Below are positions 53,547 through 61,843 of a stretch of DNA of 64,000 nucleotides, piece after piece. Source of the stretch: Streptomyces violaceorubidus (GTDB lineage: Bacteria > Actinomycetota > Actinomycetes > Streptomycetales > Streptomycetaceae); the NCBI RefSeq assembly GCF_000717995.1, contig NZ_JODM01000002.1:248001-312000 (forward strand), read 5' to 3'. Each line of letters begins with the position of its first letter. Position 1 is the stretch's first letter. The notes under the pieces are model-generated. The model saw nothing but the letters and a program-made list of their open reading frames with translations. It ran no database searches and was not told the DNA's origin. Both the position numbers and the translations under genes were made by a program.

Positions 53547-54058
53547 GGTCGGGCGTCCTGTTCGACGAGTCGGGTCAGGCGGATGCGGTTGATCTTCCCC
53601 AGTTCGGTGCGGACGATCTCCCGTTCCCGCTCGGGCGAGTTCCCGATCCGCTCCAGAGCCGCATCGCGCATCTGCTCGCCGGTCCGGCCGGTGGCGCAGA
53701 TGAGGAAGACGTGGCCGAACTTCTCCTGGTAGGCCAGGTTCAGTTCGAGCATCTCCGCCTTGAGTCCCTCGGCGGCGCCGGCCATGCCCGCCTGTTCGCG
53801 GGAGGAGGTCGCATCGCCCGGCTTGGGACGGCCGATCGGCGGGTGTCCGGCCATCGCCTCGGCGAGGTCCTCGGCGCTCAGCTCGGCCATGGCGGCGTCG
53901 CTGGCGGCGTACAGGTCCTCGGCGGTGGCGAAGGGGCGGGCGGCGAGCAGGTGCCGGGCCCACGCCGTGGAGGCGCACGCCTCGTGGAGTTCGGCGCGTG
54001 CCGAGGACTCCTCGAGGGTGTTGAAACGGGCCAGGCCCGACGCGGAAGTGGACGTCAC
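53543..54058 (-). CDS. 2-oxo-4-hydroxy-4-carboxy-5-ureidoimidazoline (OHCU) decarboxylase
   Basis: The 171-residue helical protein yields S-allantoin from OHCU. It shows GHPPIGRPKPGDATSSREQAGM (catalytic His and Pro loop), LNLAYQEKFGHVFLICATGRTGEQM (Glu and conserved Phe) and ERIGNSPEREREIVRTELGKINRIRLTRLV, the standard end of the family. The GTG start follows GGAGG by five bases. First gene of the uricase operon, it has a 17-bp dyad (54122-54138) 64 bases upstream, and a terminator for the preceding gene just beyond. Confidence 0.93.
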   Translation of the reverse strand: MTSTSASGLARFNTLEESSARAELHEACASTAWARHLLAARPFATAEDLYAASDAAMAELSAEDLAEAMAGHPPIGRPKPGDATSSREQAGMAGAAEGLKAEMLELNLAYQEKFGHVFLICATGRTGEQMRDAALERIGNSPEREREIVRTELGKINRIRLTRLVEQDARP

Positions 54059-54121
54059 GGGAGCCTCCGTGGCCTTGTGCTGAGCGGGCGTGCCGATAGC
54101 TAACGCCCTCGGAAACAAGCC

Positions 54122-54138
54122 GTCAACACTTTGTTGAA
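54122..54138. promoter_or_regulatory. TTCAAC-N5-type dyad in the uricase operon promoter
   Basis: GTCAACACTTTGTTGAA lies 64-80 bases before the OHCU decarboxylase start. Read on the other strand it is TTCAACAAAGTGTTGAC, 16 of 17 identical to TTCAACAAACTGTTGAC before catalase. No TTCC box pair was found in this promoter. Confidence 0.6.
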
Positions 54139-54150
54139 AATTCGGGGTCC

Positions 54151-54183
54151 AAAAAGCCGCCGCCCGGTTACCGGACGGCGGCT
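54151..54183 (-). terminator. Intrinsic terminator after the HTH gene
   Basis: On the minus strand an 8-bp stem AGCCGCCG/CGGCGGCT (54155-54162 and 54176-54183) with an inner CCGG pair is followed by five T (54151-54155). This is the only classical hairpin-plus-T-run seen in the window and separates the HTH gene from the urate operon. Confidence 0.85.
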
Positions 54184-54207
54184 GGGGTTGGGCGTAAACC
54201 GTGCAGG

Positions 54208-54576
54208 TCAGGTGCCCTTCTCGCGGTTGAGGTAGTTGTACACGGTGAAGCGGCTGACGCCGAGGGCGCTCGCGACGGTCTCCACGCCGTGCCGTACGGC
54301 GAAGGCGCCGCGCGCCTCCAGGGCCCGTACGACCTCCTGCTTGGCCCGCCGCTCCAGGTCGGCCAGCGGCCTGCCCTGCCGGCGCTCCATGGCGGCCAGG
54401 ATGTGGTCCAGGGAGTCGGCGAGCTGGGGCAGGCGTACGGCGACGACGTCGGCGCCCTCCCAGGCGAGCACGACGTCCTCCGGACCGGCCTCGTCCGGCG
54501 GCAGCATCTCGCCGCCCATGGCGTCCACCAGCGGCTTGACGGCCGCGACGAACGGCTCCTCGGCCGGGCGGGTCAC
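54208..54576 (-). CDS. YheO/HTH_22-like helix-turn-helix protein
   Basis: The 122-residue protein ends with KQEVVRALEARGAFAVRHGVETVASALGVSRFTVYNYLNREKGT, closely resembling the C-terminal HTH of YheO/DadQ-type regulators. It lacks the usual N-terminal PAS-like domain; instead it has a short helical stretch (AVRLPQLADSLDHILAAMERRQGRPLADLERRA). It overlaps the stop of the preceding UPF0045-like gene by four bases. It sits next to the urate operon, whose promoter holds a dyad different from the IclR-type boxes, so this protein is a candidate binder of that second class of site. That link is inference. Confidence 0.72.
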   Translation of the reverse strand: MTRPAEEPFVAAVKPLVDAMGGEMLPPDEAGPEDVVLAWEGADVVAVRLPQLADSLDHILAAMERRQGRPLADLERRAKQEVVRALEARGAFAVRHGVETVASALGVSRFTVYNYLNREKGT

Positions 54577-54869
54577 CGGCCGCCCTCCCTTGCGGGGTCT
54601 TCCCCTTCAGGGCCTTCCCCCTCGGGGCCTTCCCCGACCACGTTGACCTGGAGCGAGATACGGGTGGCGCCGGCCTCCAGGGAGCGGCGCAGCAGCGCGT
54701 CCACGGCGGTGAGCACCCGGTCGGCGCCACCCTCGGCGGTGTTGCCGAACGGGCCGACGTCGACCGCGTCCAGCTCGGCGCCCTCGACGACCTCCCGGGC
54801 CACCACCGCGTGGGCGGGCGCCTCGTCCAGGTCGAAGGGTTCGGTCGTGAACTCCACTCTCAATCGCAC
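54573..54869 (-). CDS. UPF0045/thiamine-binding-like small protein
   Basis: The 98-residue protein has VDVGPFGNTAEGGADRVLTAVDALLRRSLEAGATRISLQVNVV, which lines up with the MTH1187/YkoF-type ferredoxin-like fold (GTxxEG...EAGAxR). Family members bind thiamine-like compounds. The C-terminal tail GEGPEGEGPEGEDPAREGGR comes from a short Gly-Glu-Pro repeat. The GTG start has only a weak ribosome site. It is coupled by a four-base overlap to the HTH gene, suggesting a ligand-binding partner for that regulator. It is divergent from hydroxypyruvate isomerase. Confidence 0.6.
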   Translation of the reverse strand: MRLRVEFTTEPFDLDEAPAHAVVAREVVEGAELDAVDVGPFGNTAEGGADRVLTAVDALLRRSLEAGATRISLQVNVVGEGPEGEGPEGEDPAREGGR

Positions 54870-54941
54870 GCGGTCAACCTAACGCGGGGCGACCGCATTG
54901 CGCCGCCCCCTCTTGACAAGGGCCGAGCTCCCCCGGCAATC

Positions 54942-54977
54942 TTCCATTAAGCAGAAATGAACTTCCGTAATGCGGAA
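54942..54977. promoter_or_regulatory. Paired 15-bp boxes upstream of hydroxypyruvate isomerase
   Basis: TTCCATTAAGCAGAA (54942-54956) and TTCCGTAATGCGGAA (54963-54977) start 21 bp apart; the second is an almost perfect palindrome. A TTGACA at 54913-54918 upstream may be the -35 element, so the boxes would cover the start region and allow repression. Confidence 0.68.
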
Positions 54978-55010
54978 CATCGATCGAAACGGAAGGGAGC
55001 GCGGCACCCG

Positions 55011-55850
55011 ATGGGCTTCGCAGATCAGCGCTTCAACGTCAACCTGTCTATCCTCTTCACGGAACTCCCGCTCCTGGAGCGTCCCGCGGCCGCCGCCGCG
55101 GCCGGCTTCACCGCGGTCGAGCTGTGGTGGCCCTGGATCGACTCGCCCACCCCCGAGCAGTCCGAGCTAGACGCCCTGAAGGCGGCGATCGACGACGCGG
55201 GCGTCCAGCTCACCGGGCTCAACTTCTACGCCGGACAGCTGCCCGGACCCGACCGGGGCGCGCTGTCGGTCCCCGGCGAGGAGTCGGACCGCTTCCGCGC
55301 CAACATCGACGTGGCCGCCGACTTCGCGAAGTCGCTCGGCTGCACGGCCCTCAACGCCCTCTACGGCAACCGCGTCGAGGGCGTGGACCCGGCCGAGCAG
55401 GACCGGCTCGCGCTGGAGAACCTGGTCCTGGCGGCCCGCGCAGCCGACCGGATCGGCGCCGTCCTGCTGATCGAGGCGCTCAACGAGCCCGAGTCCCCGC
55501 GGTATCCGCTGGTGTCGGCACCGGCCGCGATCGCGGTCGTGGACAAGGTCAACGAGGCCACCGGGCTCGGCAACGCCAAGTTCCTCATGGACCTCTACCA
55601 CCTGTCCATGAACGGGGAGGACCTGGCGCAGGTGATCGACGCCCACGCCGCGAGGACCGGCCATGTGCAGATCGCCGACAACCCGGGCCGCGGCGCCCCC
55701 GGTACGGGCTCGCTCCCGCTGGAGGACCTGCTCGACCGCCTGGCCAAGGCCGGGTACGACGGCTGGGTCGGTCTGGAGTACAAGCCCGGCGACGCCCCCA
55801 GCGCCCAGTCCTTCTCCTGGCTGCCGGCCGGGGCCCGCGCGGCCCGCTGA
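55011..55850 (+). CDS. hyi: Hydroxypyruvate isomerase
   Basis: The 279-residue TIM-barrel protein belongs to the xylose-isomerase-like group: RFNVNLSILFTELPLLERPAAAAAAGFTAVELWWPW at the start, LIEALNEPESPRYPL with a catalytic Glu, FLMDLYHLSMNGEDL with metal-binding Asp and His, HVQIADNPGRGAPGTGSL and GLEYKPGD with the second Glu. It interconverts hydroxypyruvate and tartronate semialdehyde. The ATG at 55011 follows AAGGGAG; an upstream ATG at 54957 would place the operator inside the coding region and is rejected. Tartronate semialdehyde reductase follows 48 bases later, forming an operon. Confidence 0.92.
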   Translation: MGFADQRFNVNLSILFTELPLLERPAAAAAAGFTAVELWWPWIDSPTPEQSELDALKAAIDDAGVQLTGLNFYAGQLPGPDRGALSVPGEESDRFRANIDVAADFAKSLGCTALNALYGNRVEGVDPAEQDRLALENLVLAARAADRIGAVLLIEALNEPESPRYPLVSAPAAIAVVDKVNEATGLGNAKFLMDLYHLSMNGEDLAQVIDAHAARTGHVQIADNPGRGAPGTGSLPLEDLLDRLAKAGYDGWVGLEYKPGDAPSAQSFSWLPAGARAAR

Positions 55851-55898
55851 GCGCCACCCCGCAGGAATTCTCCACAGATTGTCAGAGAGGTCCCCATC

Positions 55899-56789
55899 AT
55901 GAGCACGCTCCCCAAGGTCGCCTGGGTCGGTCTCGGCATCATGGGCTCCCCCATGTCCGAGAACCTGATCAAGGCGGGTTACCAGGTCACCGGCTTCACC
56001 CTGGAGCAGGAGAAGCTGGACCGGCTGTCCGCCGCCGGCGGCACCACGGCCGGCTCGATCGCCGAGGCCGTGCGCGAGGCCGACGTGATCGTGACCATGG
56101 TGCCCGCGTCGCCGCAGGTCGAGGCCATCGCCTACGGCCCCGACGGCATCCTGGAGAACGCGAGGTCCGGCGCGCTGCTGATCGACATGTCCTCGATCAC
56201 CCCGCAGACCTCCGTGGATCTCGCCAAGGCGGCGAAGGACAAGGGCGTCCGCGTCCTGGACGCCCCCGTCTCCGGCGGCGAGGCCGGCGCGATCGAGGCC
56301 GTGCTGTCCATCATGGTCGGCGGCGAGCAGGCCGACTTCGACGAGGCCAAGCCGCTGCTCGAGGCGCTCGGCAAGACCATCGTGCTGTGCGGCCCGCACG
56401 GCTCGGGCCAGACCGTGAAGGCCGCCAACCAGCTGATCGTCGCCGTGAACATCCAGGCGTGCGCCGAGGCCGTGGTCTTCCTGGAGAAGTCCGGCGTGGA
56501 CCTGAAGGCCGCCCTGGACGTCCTCAACGGCGGTCTGGCCGGCTCGACCGTGCTGACGCGGAAGAAGGACAACTTCCTCGCCCGCGACTTCAGGCCGGGC
56601 TTCCGCATCGACCTGCACCACAAGGACATGGGCATCGTCACCGACGCCGCCCGCAACGTCGGTGCCGCCCTGCCGGTCGGCGCCGTGGTCGCCCAGCTGG
56701 TCGCCTCCCTGCGCGCCCAGGGCGACGGCGGCCTGGACCACTCGGCCCTGCTGCGGGCCGTGGAGCGCCTCTCCGGCGCCCAGGTCTGA
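55899..56789 (+). CDS. garR: Tartronate semialdehyde reductase (2-hydroxy-3-oxopropionate reductase)
   Basis: The 296-residue protein is a beta-hydroxyacid dehydrogenase: AWVGLGIMGSPMSENLIKAGYQV (NAD(P)-binding start), LDAPVSGGEAGAIEA (substrate loop), GQTVKAANQLIVAVNIQACAEAV with the catalytic Lys, and RPGFRIDLHHKDMGI. It reduces tartronate semialdehyde made by glyoxylate carboligase to D-glycerate. It is the second gene after hydroxypyruvate isomerase, and AGAGAGG precedes the ATG. The paired boxes before hyi and those before carboligase tie the three genes into one regulon. Confidence 0.93.
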   Translation: MSTLPKVAWVGLGIMGSPMSENLIKAGYQVTGFTLEQEKLDRLSAAGGTTAGSIAEAVREADVIVTMVPASPQVEAIAYGPDGILENARSGALLIDMSSITPQTSVDLAKAAKDKGVRVLDAPVSGGEAGAIEAVLSIMVGGEQADFDEAKPLLEALGKTIVLCGPHGSGQTVKAANQLIVAVNIQACAEAVVFLEKSGVDLKAALDVLNGGLAGSTVLTRKKDNFLARDFRPGFRIDLHHKDMGIVTDAARNVGAALPVGAVVAQLVASLRAQGDGGLDHSALLRAVERLSGAQV

Positions 56790-56873
56790 CCCACCGCCCC
56801 CCATGCCTCCGGGCGGCGCCGCCGCTGACACCTGTCCTGTCGCGCCCGAGCGTCGGCGCCGCCCGGAACCCAC

Positions 56874-56890
56874 TTCAACAAACTGTTGAC
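56874..56890. promoter_or_regulatory. TTCAAC-N5-type dyad upstream of catalase
   Basis: TTCAACAAACTGTTGAC lies 99-115 bases before the catalase start and matches the uricase operon dyad at 16 of 17 bases when that one is read on the opposite strand. Confidence 0.6.
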
Positions 56891-56926
56891 GTGCCACGGT
56901 CCCAAATCTAGGCTCCACTCCCTAGG

Positions 56927-56962
56927 CTCCACGAAGCGGAAACAGGTTTCCGCTGAACCCTC
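56927..56962. promoter_or_regulatory. Paired 15-bp box positions upstream of catalase
   Basis: CTCCACGAAGCGGAA (56927-56941) is a good box. Exactly 21 bp on, TTCCGCTGAACCCTC keeps only the left half. The first box's GCGGAA also forms a dyad AGCGGAAAC-AG-GTTTCCGCT with the second. Confidence 0.55.
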
Positions 56963-56988
56963 GCTCAGCAGGTCACGGAAGGTCCACG

Positions 56989-58452
56989 ATGTCGCAGCGC
57001 GTGCTCACCACCGAGTCCGGTGCCCCGGTCGCCGACAACCAGAACTCCGCTTCCGCCGGCATCGGCGGCCCGCTCCTGATCCAGGACCAGCACCTCATCG
57101 AGAAGCTCGCCCGCTTCAACCGGGAGCGCATCCCGGAGCGCGTGGTGCACGCCCGCGGCTCCGGCGCCTACGGCCACTTCGAGGTAACCGACGACGTCAC
57201 CGGCTTCACGCACGCCGACTTCCTCGGCACGGTCGGCAAGCGCACCGAGGTCTTCCTGCGCTTCTCCACGGTGGCCGACTCGCTCGGCGGCGCGGACGCG
57301 GTCCGCGACCCGCGCGGCTTCGCGGTGAAGTTCTACACCGAGGAGGGCAACTACGACCTCGTCGGCAACAACACCCCGGTGTTCTTCATCAAGGACCCGA
57401 TCAAGTTCCCCGACTTCATCCACTCGCAGAAGCGCGACCCCTTCACGGGCCGTCAGGAGCCGGACAACGTCTTCGACTTCTGGGCGCACTCCCCCGAGGC
57501 CACCCACCAGGTGACCTGGCTGATGGGCGACCGCGGCATCCCGGCGTCGTACCGCCACATGGACGGCTTCGGCTCGCACACCTACCAGTGGACGAACGCC
57601 AAGGGAGAGTCCTTCTTCGTCAAGTACCACTTCAAGACCGACCAGGGCATCCGCTGCCTGACCGCCGACGAGGCGGCGAAGCTCGCGGGCGAGGACCCGA
57701 CCTCGCACCAGACGGACCTGGTGCAGGCGATCGAGCGGGGGGTGTACCCGTCCTGGACGCTGCACGTGCAGCTGATGCCGGTGGCCGAGGCGGCGAACTA
57801 CCGCTTCAACCCGTTCGACGTGACCAAGGTGTGGCCGCACGCCGACTACCCGCTCAGGCGGGTGGGCCGGCTGGTGCTGGACCGCAACCCGGACAACGTC
57901 TTCGCGGAGGTCGAGCAGGCCGCGTTCTCCCCGAACAACTTCGTCCCGGGCATCGGGCCCTCCCCCGACAAGATGCTCCAGGGCCGTCTGTTCGCCTACG
58001 CCGACGCCCACCGCTACCGCCTGGGCGTCAACCACACCCAGCTCGCGGTGAACGCCCCCAAGGCCGTGCCCGGCGGCGCCGCCAACTACGGCCGGGACGG
58101 CCTGATGGCGTCCAACTCCCAGGGCCGGCACGCCAAGAACTACGAGCCGAACTCCTACGACGGCCCGGCCGAGACCGGCCGTCCGCTGGCGGCCCCGCTC
58201 CCGGTGTCCGGCCACACCGGCACCCACGAGGCGCCGCTGCACACCAAGGACGACCCCTTCGTGCAGGCCGGTGCGCTGTACCGGCTGATGAGCGAGGACG
58301 AGAAGCGGCGCCTGGTCGCGAACCTCGCGGGCGGTCTGTCCCAGGTCTCCCGCAACGACGTCGTCGAGAAGAACCTCGCGCACTTCCACGCCGCCGACCC
58401 CGAGTACGGCAGGCGCGTTCAGGAGGCGGTCCGCGCGCTGCGCGAGGACTGA
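56989..58452 (+). CDS. katA: Monofunctional heme catalase
   Basis: The 487-residue protein is a small-subunit clade catalase. Catalytic and heme residues are visible: [16 protein letters not shown] with the essential His, [27 protein letters not shown] with the essential Asn, [17 protein letters not shown] and [20 protein letters not shown] with the heme-ligand Tyr. It disproportionates hydrogen peroxide. Although stress catalases usually neighbour peroxide sensors, this one follows the glyoxylate genes and its promoter carries boxes shared with the allantoin and uricase promoters. It is therefore probably induced with uricase to remove the peroxide. Confidence 0.95.
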   Translation: MSQRVLTTESGAPVADNQNSASAGIGGPLLIQDQHLIEKLARFNRERIPERVVHARGSGAYGHFEVTDDVTGFTHADFLGTVGKRTEVFLRFSTVADSLGGADAVRDPRGFAVKFYTEEGNYDLVGNNTPVFFIKDPIKFPDFIHSQKRDPFTGRQEPDNVFDFWAHSPEATHQVTWLMGDRGIPASYRHMDGFGSHTYQWTNAKGESFFVKYHFKTDQGIRCLTADEAAKLAGEDPTSHQTDLVQAIERGVYPSWTLHVQLMPVAEAANYRFNPFDVTKVWPHADYPLRRVGRLVLDRNPDNVFAEVEQAAFSPNNFVPGIGPSPDKMLQGRLFAYADAHRYRLGVNHTQLAVNAPKAVPGGAANYGRDGLMASNSQGRHAKNYEPNSYDGPAETGRPLAAPLPVSGHTGTHEAPLHTKDDPFVQAGALYRLMSEDEKRRLVANLAGGLSQVSRNDVVEKNLAHFHAADPEYGRRVQEAVRALRED

Positions 58453-58873
58453 TCAAGGCTCGCGCACGGAACCCGGCGGGGAGGCCGGGGCCGTGTGCGC
58501 GGCCCGCGCAGGCGCCGAGGCGACCCGGATGAGGGGTGAGAGCCTGGCGCCGGCGCGGGCAGGGCGAGGACCGCGGCGGCCTGCGAGCCAGTGCGGTGGT
58601 GAAGGGCACGGACGCTTCTCCTACGACCTGAGGGGAGGAGCGGTTCCGGCCCGTCGCACCGCCGCGGTCCCAGCCACACCCCCTCCTCCCGAGGGGCCCG
58701 AAGCCCCGTCCGGCGGCGCGAACGACCTGTCGCGCCCGGCCTCGCGCCGCCGGACGGACACCACGTGGAGAACTTTCACCGGCTGAGCAGCGCCGGATGC
58801 GGACGGTCCCGCATCCGGCGCTTCCCGGCGTTCACGGGGTGCGGATCCGCCGCCCGCGCAGCAGCCTGGAGGC
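58453..58873. other. Intergenic region after catalase
   Basis: This 421-base stretch holds no open reading frame with convincing start, ribosome site or composition. It ends in a strong hairpin at 58791-58820. Short frames crossing it on either strand lack family features and are probably chance products of the GC-rich composition. Confidence 0.6.
58791..58820. terminator. Hairpin after catalase
   Basis: A perfect 12-bp stem CGCCGGATGCGG (58791-58802) and CCGCATCCGGCG (58809-58820) with a 6-base loop lies upstream of the next gene. It is 340 bases after catalase, so it may instead belong to an unrecognised transcript. Confidence 0.65.
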
Positions 58874-59134
58874 ATGGCAACGGCACACCCACCCGAGCAC
58901 CCGCACATCGTCGTCCACTCCCCCGCCCTCGACGGCTCCCGCCGGGTCACCTCCGGCGCGGAGACCCTCGGCGTCGCCTCGCACCTCGACGACGTCGCCG
59001 AACTGCTGCGCCTGGCCGACCTCTACGTGACCGACGTGGAGGACACCGACCTGGTCGAGTGGCAGGGCGGCGGCCCTGAGGACTGGCCGGGGCTGCACGA
59101 GCACCACGGGCACCAGGAGCACCACGGTGGCTGA
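58874..59134 (+). CDS. Small His-rich hypothetical protein
   Basis: The 86-residue protein reads HIVVHSPALDGSRRVTSGAETLGVASHLDDVAELLRLADLYVTDVEDTDLVEWQGGGPEDW and ends with GLHEHHGHQEHHGG. The central part (LGVASHLDDVAELLRLADL) is a likely helix. The His-rich ends could bind metal. I do not recognise a family. The ATG follows GGAGG by only one base, so the ribosome site is unusually close. It is followed 66 bases later by another plus-strand gene. Composition and third-position GC fit a real gene. Confidence 0.6.
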   Translation: MATAHPPEHPHIVVHSPALDGSRRVTSGAETLGVASHLDDVAELLRLADLYVTDVEDTDLVEWQGGGPEDWPGLHEHHGHQEHHGG

Positions 59135-59200
59135 ACGCGCGTAGGACTCCCCCGCAGCGGGCACAACCCCGGCAACACGGGGGCGCACGGGGGTGGAGTC

Positions 59201-59842
59201 GTGGACGGTGGCACGGAGATCGGGTGGGAGCCGTACGAGATCGCGCTGCTGGCCGGCGGGCCGCGAGCGGCCGTCACGGTGGCGGTGGTCGCCCTGCACC
59301 TGCTGGGCGCCGTCGAGACCGGCCCCCGCGGGACGCTGTGCGCGGCGGGGCCGGAGCCGGAGGGGCTGGGGCCGTTCGAGGGCACCGTGCTGGACTGTCT
59401 GCACGAGCCGCTCACCGTGCGCGAGCTGGTCCGGCACACGGACGTGCGCCTGGCCCTGGCCCTGGCGCGCATCCCGCTCGCGGAACACGGGATGCTGGGC
59501 CACCCCTGGCTGAGGCCGACCCGCGGGGCCCGTCGGCACGTGGAGTTCTGGCGGGAGCGGCATCCGCTGCCTGTCGTCCGTCACGGGCTGACGGACGACG
59601 ACACGCTGCTCGCGGTCGCCCTGCACGGGGATGCCGCGCTGCGCCTGCTCCTGCCGCGCTTCGCCCTGCGGACCGGACTGACGGACCGGGGCGCCCCGGC
59701 CGGCACAGTGCGCTACTCCCTGGGCCGGGGCGGGTTCCCCAGGCGGCGCGACGCGTACGAGGACCCGGTCACCGGCGACGGGGGCGGCACGGGTCACGGG
59801 GACCACGCGGGCGGCGGCTCGCAGGGCGGCGGCTCGGACTGA
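59201..59842 (+). CDS. TIGR04222-like domain protein without membrane helix
   Basis: The 213-residue protein begins WEPYEIALLAGGPRAAVTVAVVALHLLGAVETG, resembling the start of the actinobacterial TIGR04222 family (DPYELALLAGGP...), followed by helical segments VLDCLHEPLTVRELVRHTDVRLALALARIPLAEHGML. The usual members have a membrane anchor and a low-complexity Gly-rich C-terminus; here only a short Gly-rich tail (DGGGTGHGDHAGGGSQGGGSD) is present. Function unknown. It ends at a bidirectional hairpin shared with glyoxylate carboligase. Confidence 0.62.
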   Translation: MDGGTEIGWEPYEIALLAGGPRAAVTVAVVALHLLGAVETGPRGTLCAAGPEPEGLGPFEGTVLDCLHEPLTVRELVRHTDVRLALALARIPLAEHGMLGHPWLRPTRGARRHVEFWRERHPLPVVRHGLTDDDTLLAVALHGDAALRLLLPRFALRTGLTDRGAPAGTVRYSLGRGGFPRRRDAYEDPVTGDGGGTGHGDHAGGGSQGGGSD

Positions 59843-59856
59843 GCGCGCGCACGGGA

Positions 59857-59889
59857 GAGCGGCCCGTCCCCTTGGGGTACGGGCCGCTC
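59857..59889. terminator. Bidirectional terminator after glyoxylate carboligase
   Basis: An 11-bp stem GAGCGGCCCGT (59857-59867) and ACGGGCCGCTC (59879-59889) with an 11-base loop lies between the convergent TIGR04222-like and carboligase genes. Confidence 0.8.
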
Positions 59890-59911
59890 CCGGTGCTCGC
59901 CGCCGGGTCCG

Positions 59912-61696
59912 TCAGACCTTCAGCGTCCTGACCGCGGTCGGGGCGTGCCCCGGCTCCGTGGCCACTTCCTCGAACTCCACCACGTTGGAGATGTCGTTCG
60001 TACCCGACATGGAGATGTTGGTGACGCGCTCCAGGATCGCCTCGACGACGACCGGCACCCGGTGCTCGGCGGCCAGCTTCTTGGCCTGCTCCAGGGCCGC
60101 GCCCAGCTCGTTCGGGTCGGTCACCCGGATCGCCCTGCAGCCCAGGCCCTCGGCGACCTTGACGTGGTCGACGCCGTAGACGCCCAGCTCGGGCGAGTTG
60201 ATGTTCTCGAACTCCAGGTTGACCTGGAAGTCGATCTCGAACGCCCGCTGCGCCTGGCGGATCAGGCCCAGGTAGGAGTTGTTGACCAGGACGTGCACGT
60301 ACGGGATCTTGTGCTGGGCGCCGACGGCCAGTTCCTCCAGCATGAACTGGAAGTCGTAGTCGCCGGAGAGCGCCACGACCTGGGCGTCCGGGTCGGCCTT
60401 GGCGACGCCGAGGGCCGCCGGGACGGTCCAGCCGAGCGGTCCCGCCTGGCCGCAGTTGATCCAGTGCCGCGGCCGGTAGACGTGCAGCATCTGGGCGCCG
60501 GCGATCTGGGAGAGGCCGATGGTGGAGACGTACCGGGTCTCCGGGCCGAAGGCCTTGTTCATCTCCTCGTAGACGCGCTGCGGCTTGATCGGGATGTCGT
60601 CGAAGTGCGTCCGGCGCTGGAGGGTGGCCCGGCGCTCCTGCGCGGAGGCGGCCCACGCGGAGCGGTCGGGCAGCTTCCCGGCCGCCTTCAGCTCCCGCGC
60701 GACCTCGACGAACAGTGCCAGCGCCGCCTTGGCGTCGGAGGCGATGCCGTAGTCCGGGGCGAAGATCTTGCCGATCTGGGTCGGCTCGACGTCGACGTGG
60801 ACGAACTTCCGCCCGGCGGTGTAGACGTCCAGCTTGCCGGTGTGGCGGTTGGCCCAGCGGTTGCCGATGCCGAGGACGAAGTCGGACTCCAGGAAGGTCG
60901 CGTTGCCGTAGCGGTGCGAGGTCTGCAGGCCGACCATGCCGGCGTTCAGGTCGTGGTCGTCGGGCAGGATGCCCCAGCCCATCAGGGTCGGCACGACCGG
61001 GGTGCCGGTCAGCTCGGCGAACTCCACGAGCAGGTCGGCCGCGTCGGCGTTGATGATGCCGCCGCCGGCCACGATCAGCGGGCGCTCGGCGGCGCACAGC
61101 AGGCCGAGCGCCTTCTCGATCTGGGCGCGGGTGGCGGCCGGCTTGTAGACGGGCAGCGGCTCGTAGGTCTCCGGGTCGAACTCGATCTCGGTGAGCTGGA
61201 CGTCGATCGGCAGGTCGATCAGGACCGGTCCCGGACGGCCGGAGCGCATCAGGTGGAAGGCCTGCTGGAAGACGCCGGGGACCTGCGCGGCCTCCAGGAC
61301 GGTGACCGCCATCTTGGTGACCGGCTTGGCGATAGAGGCGATGTCGACGGCCTGGAAGTCCTCCTTGTGGATCACCGCGGTCGGCGCCTGGCCGGTGATG
61401 CACAGGATCGGGATCGAGTCGCCGGTCGCCGAGTACAGACCGGTGATCATGTCGGTGCCGGCCGGTCCGGAGGTGCCGATGCAGACGCCGATGTTGCCCG
61501 GGTGGGTGCGGGTGTAGCCCTCGGCCATGTGCGAGGCGCCCTCGACGTGCCGGGCGAGGGTGTGCTGGACGCCGCCGGACGCCTTGAGCGCCGCGTAGAA
61601 GGGATTGATCGCCGCACCGGGCACACCGAACGCGTCGGTGACGCCCTCGCGCTTGAGGATCTCAACTGCCGCTCGGGCAGCGGTCATACGAGCCAT
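59912..61696 (-). CDS. gcl: Glyoxylate carboligase (tartronate semialdehyde synthase)
   Basis: The 594-residue thiamine-diphosphate enzyme condenses two glyoxylates to tartronate semialdehyde and CO2. It is strikingly similar, from memory, to E. coli Gcl throughout: [135 protein letters not shown]. The Val in RHVEG stands where other ThDP enzymes have the activating Glu, which is normal for this family. Paired 15-bp boxes lie 70-110 bases upstream. The product is reduced by garR or isomerised by hyi. Confidence 0.96.
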   Translation of the reverse strand: MARMTAARAAVEILKREGVTDAFGVPGAAINPFYAALKASGGVQHTLARHVEGASHMAEGYTRTHPGNIGVCIGTSGPAGTDMITGLYSATGDSIPILCITGQAPTAVIHKEDFQAVDIASIAKPVTKMAVTVLEAAQVPGVFQQAFHLMRSGRPGPVLIDLPIDVQLTEIEFDPETYEPLPVYKPAATRAQIEKALGLLCAAERPLIVAGGGIINADAADLLVEFAELTGTPVVPTLMGWGILPDDHDLNAGMVGLQTSHRYGNATFLESDFVLGIGNRWANRHTGKLDVYTAGRKFVHVDVEPTQIGKIFAPDYGIASDAKAALALFVEVARELKAAGKLPDRSAWAASAQERRATLQRRTHFDDIPIKPQRVYEEMNKAFGPETRYVSTIGLSQIAGAQMLHVYRPRHWINCGQAGPLGWTVPAALGVAKADPDAQVVALSGDYDFQFMLEELAVGAQHKIPYVHVLVNNSYLGLIRQAQRAFEIDFQVNLEFENINSPELGVYGVDHVKVAEGLGCRAIRVTDPNELGAALEQAKKLAAEHRVPVVVEAILERVTNISMSGTNDISNVVEFEEVATEPGHAPTAVRTLKV

Positions 61697-61767
61697 CGAG
61701 TACTCCTGATCCGGCTGTCGGATTCGCACTCCCGTCGCGCCCCGCGGTGAGCTTCGTCCGTAGCAAC

Positions 61768-61803
61768 TTCCGTATAGCGAAATTTGTTTTCTACGATCTG
61801 GAA
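61768..61803. promoter_or_regulatory. Paired 15-bp boxes upstream of glyoxylate carboligase
   Basis: TTCCGTATAGCGAAA (61768-61782) and TTCTACGATCTGGAA (61789-61803) start 21 bp apart and each keep at least seven of the eight arm bases. They lie 72-107 bases before the carboligase start on the minus strand, in an AT-richer patch. Confidence 0.62.
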
Positions 61804-61843
61804 GTAATGTAAGTGGGCGGCCGAGGGCCGTCAAGAGAGGACG

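Noticed and set aside
54957..55010. Earlier ATG for hydroxypyruvate isomerase
   Set aside because: It would place a palindromic operator inside the coding region and lacks a ribosome site. The ATG at 55011 has AAGGGAG upstream.
55167..56918. 583-codon minus-strand frame over hyi and garR
   Set aside because: Both plus-strand genes are complete with catalytic motifs and ribosome sites.
58493..58786. 97-codon frame after catalase
   Set aside because: Low-complexity translation, no ribosome site and no family pattern; likely chance.
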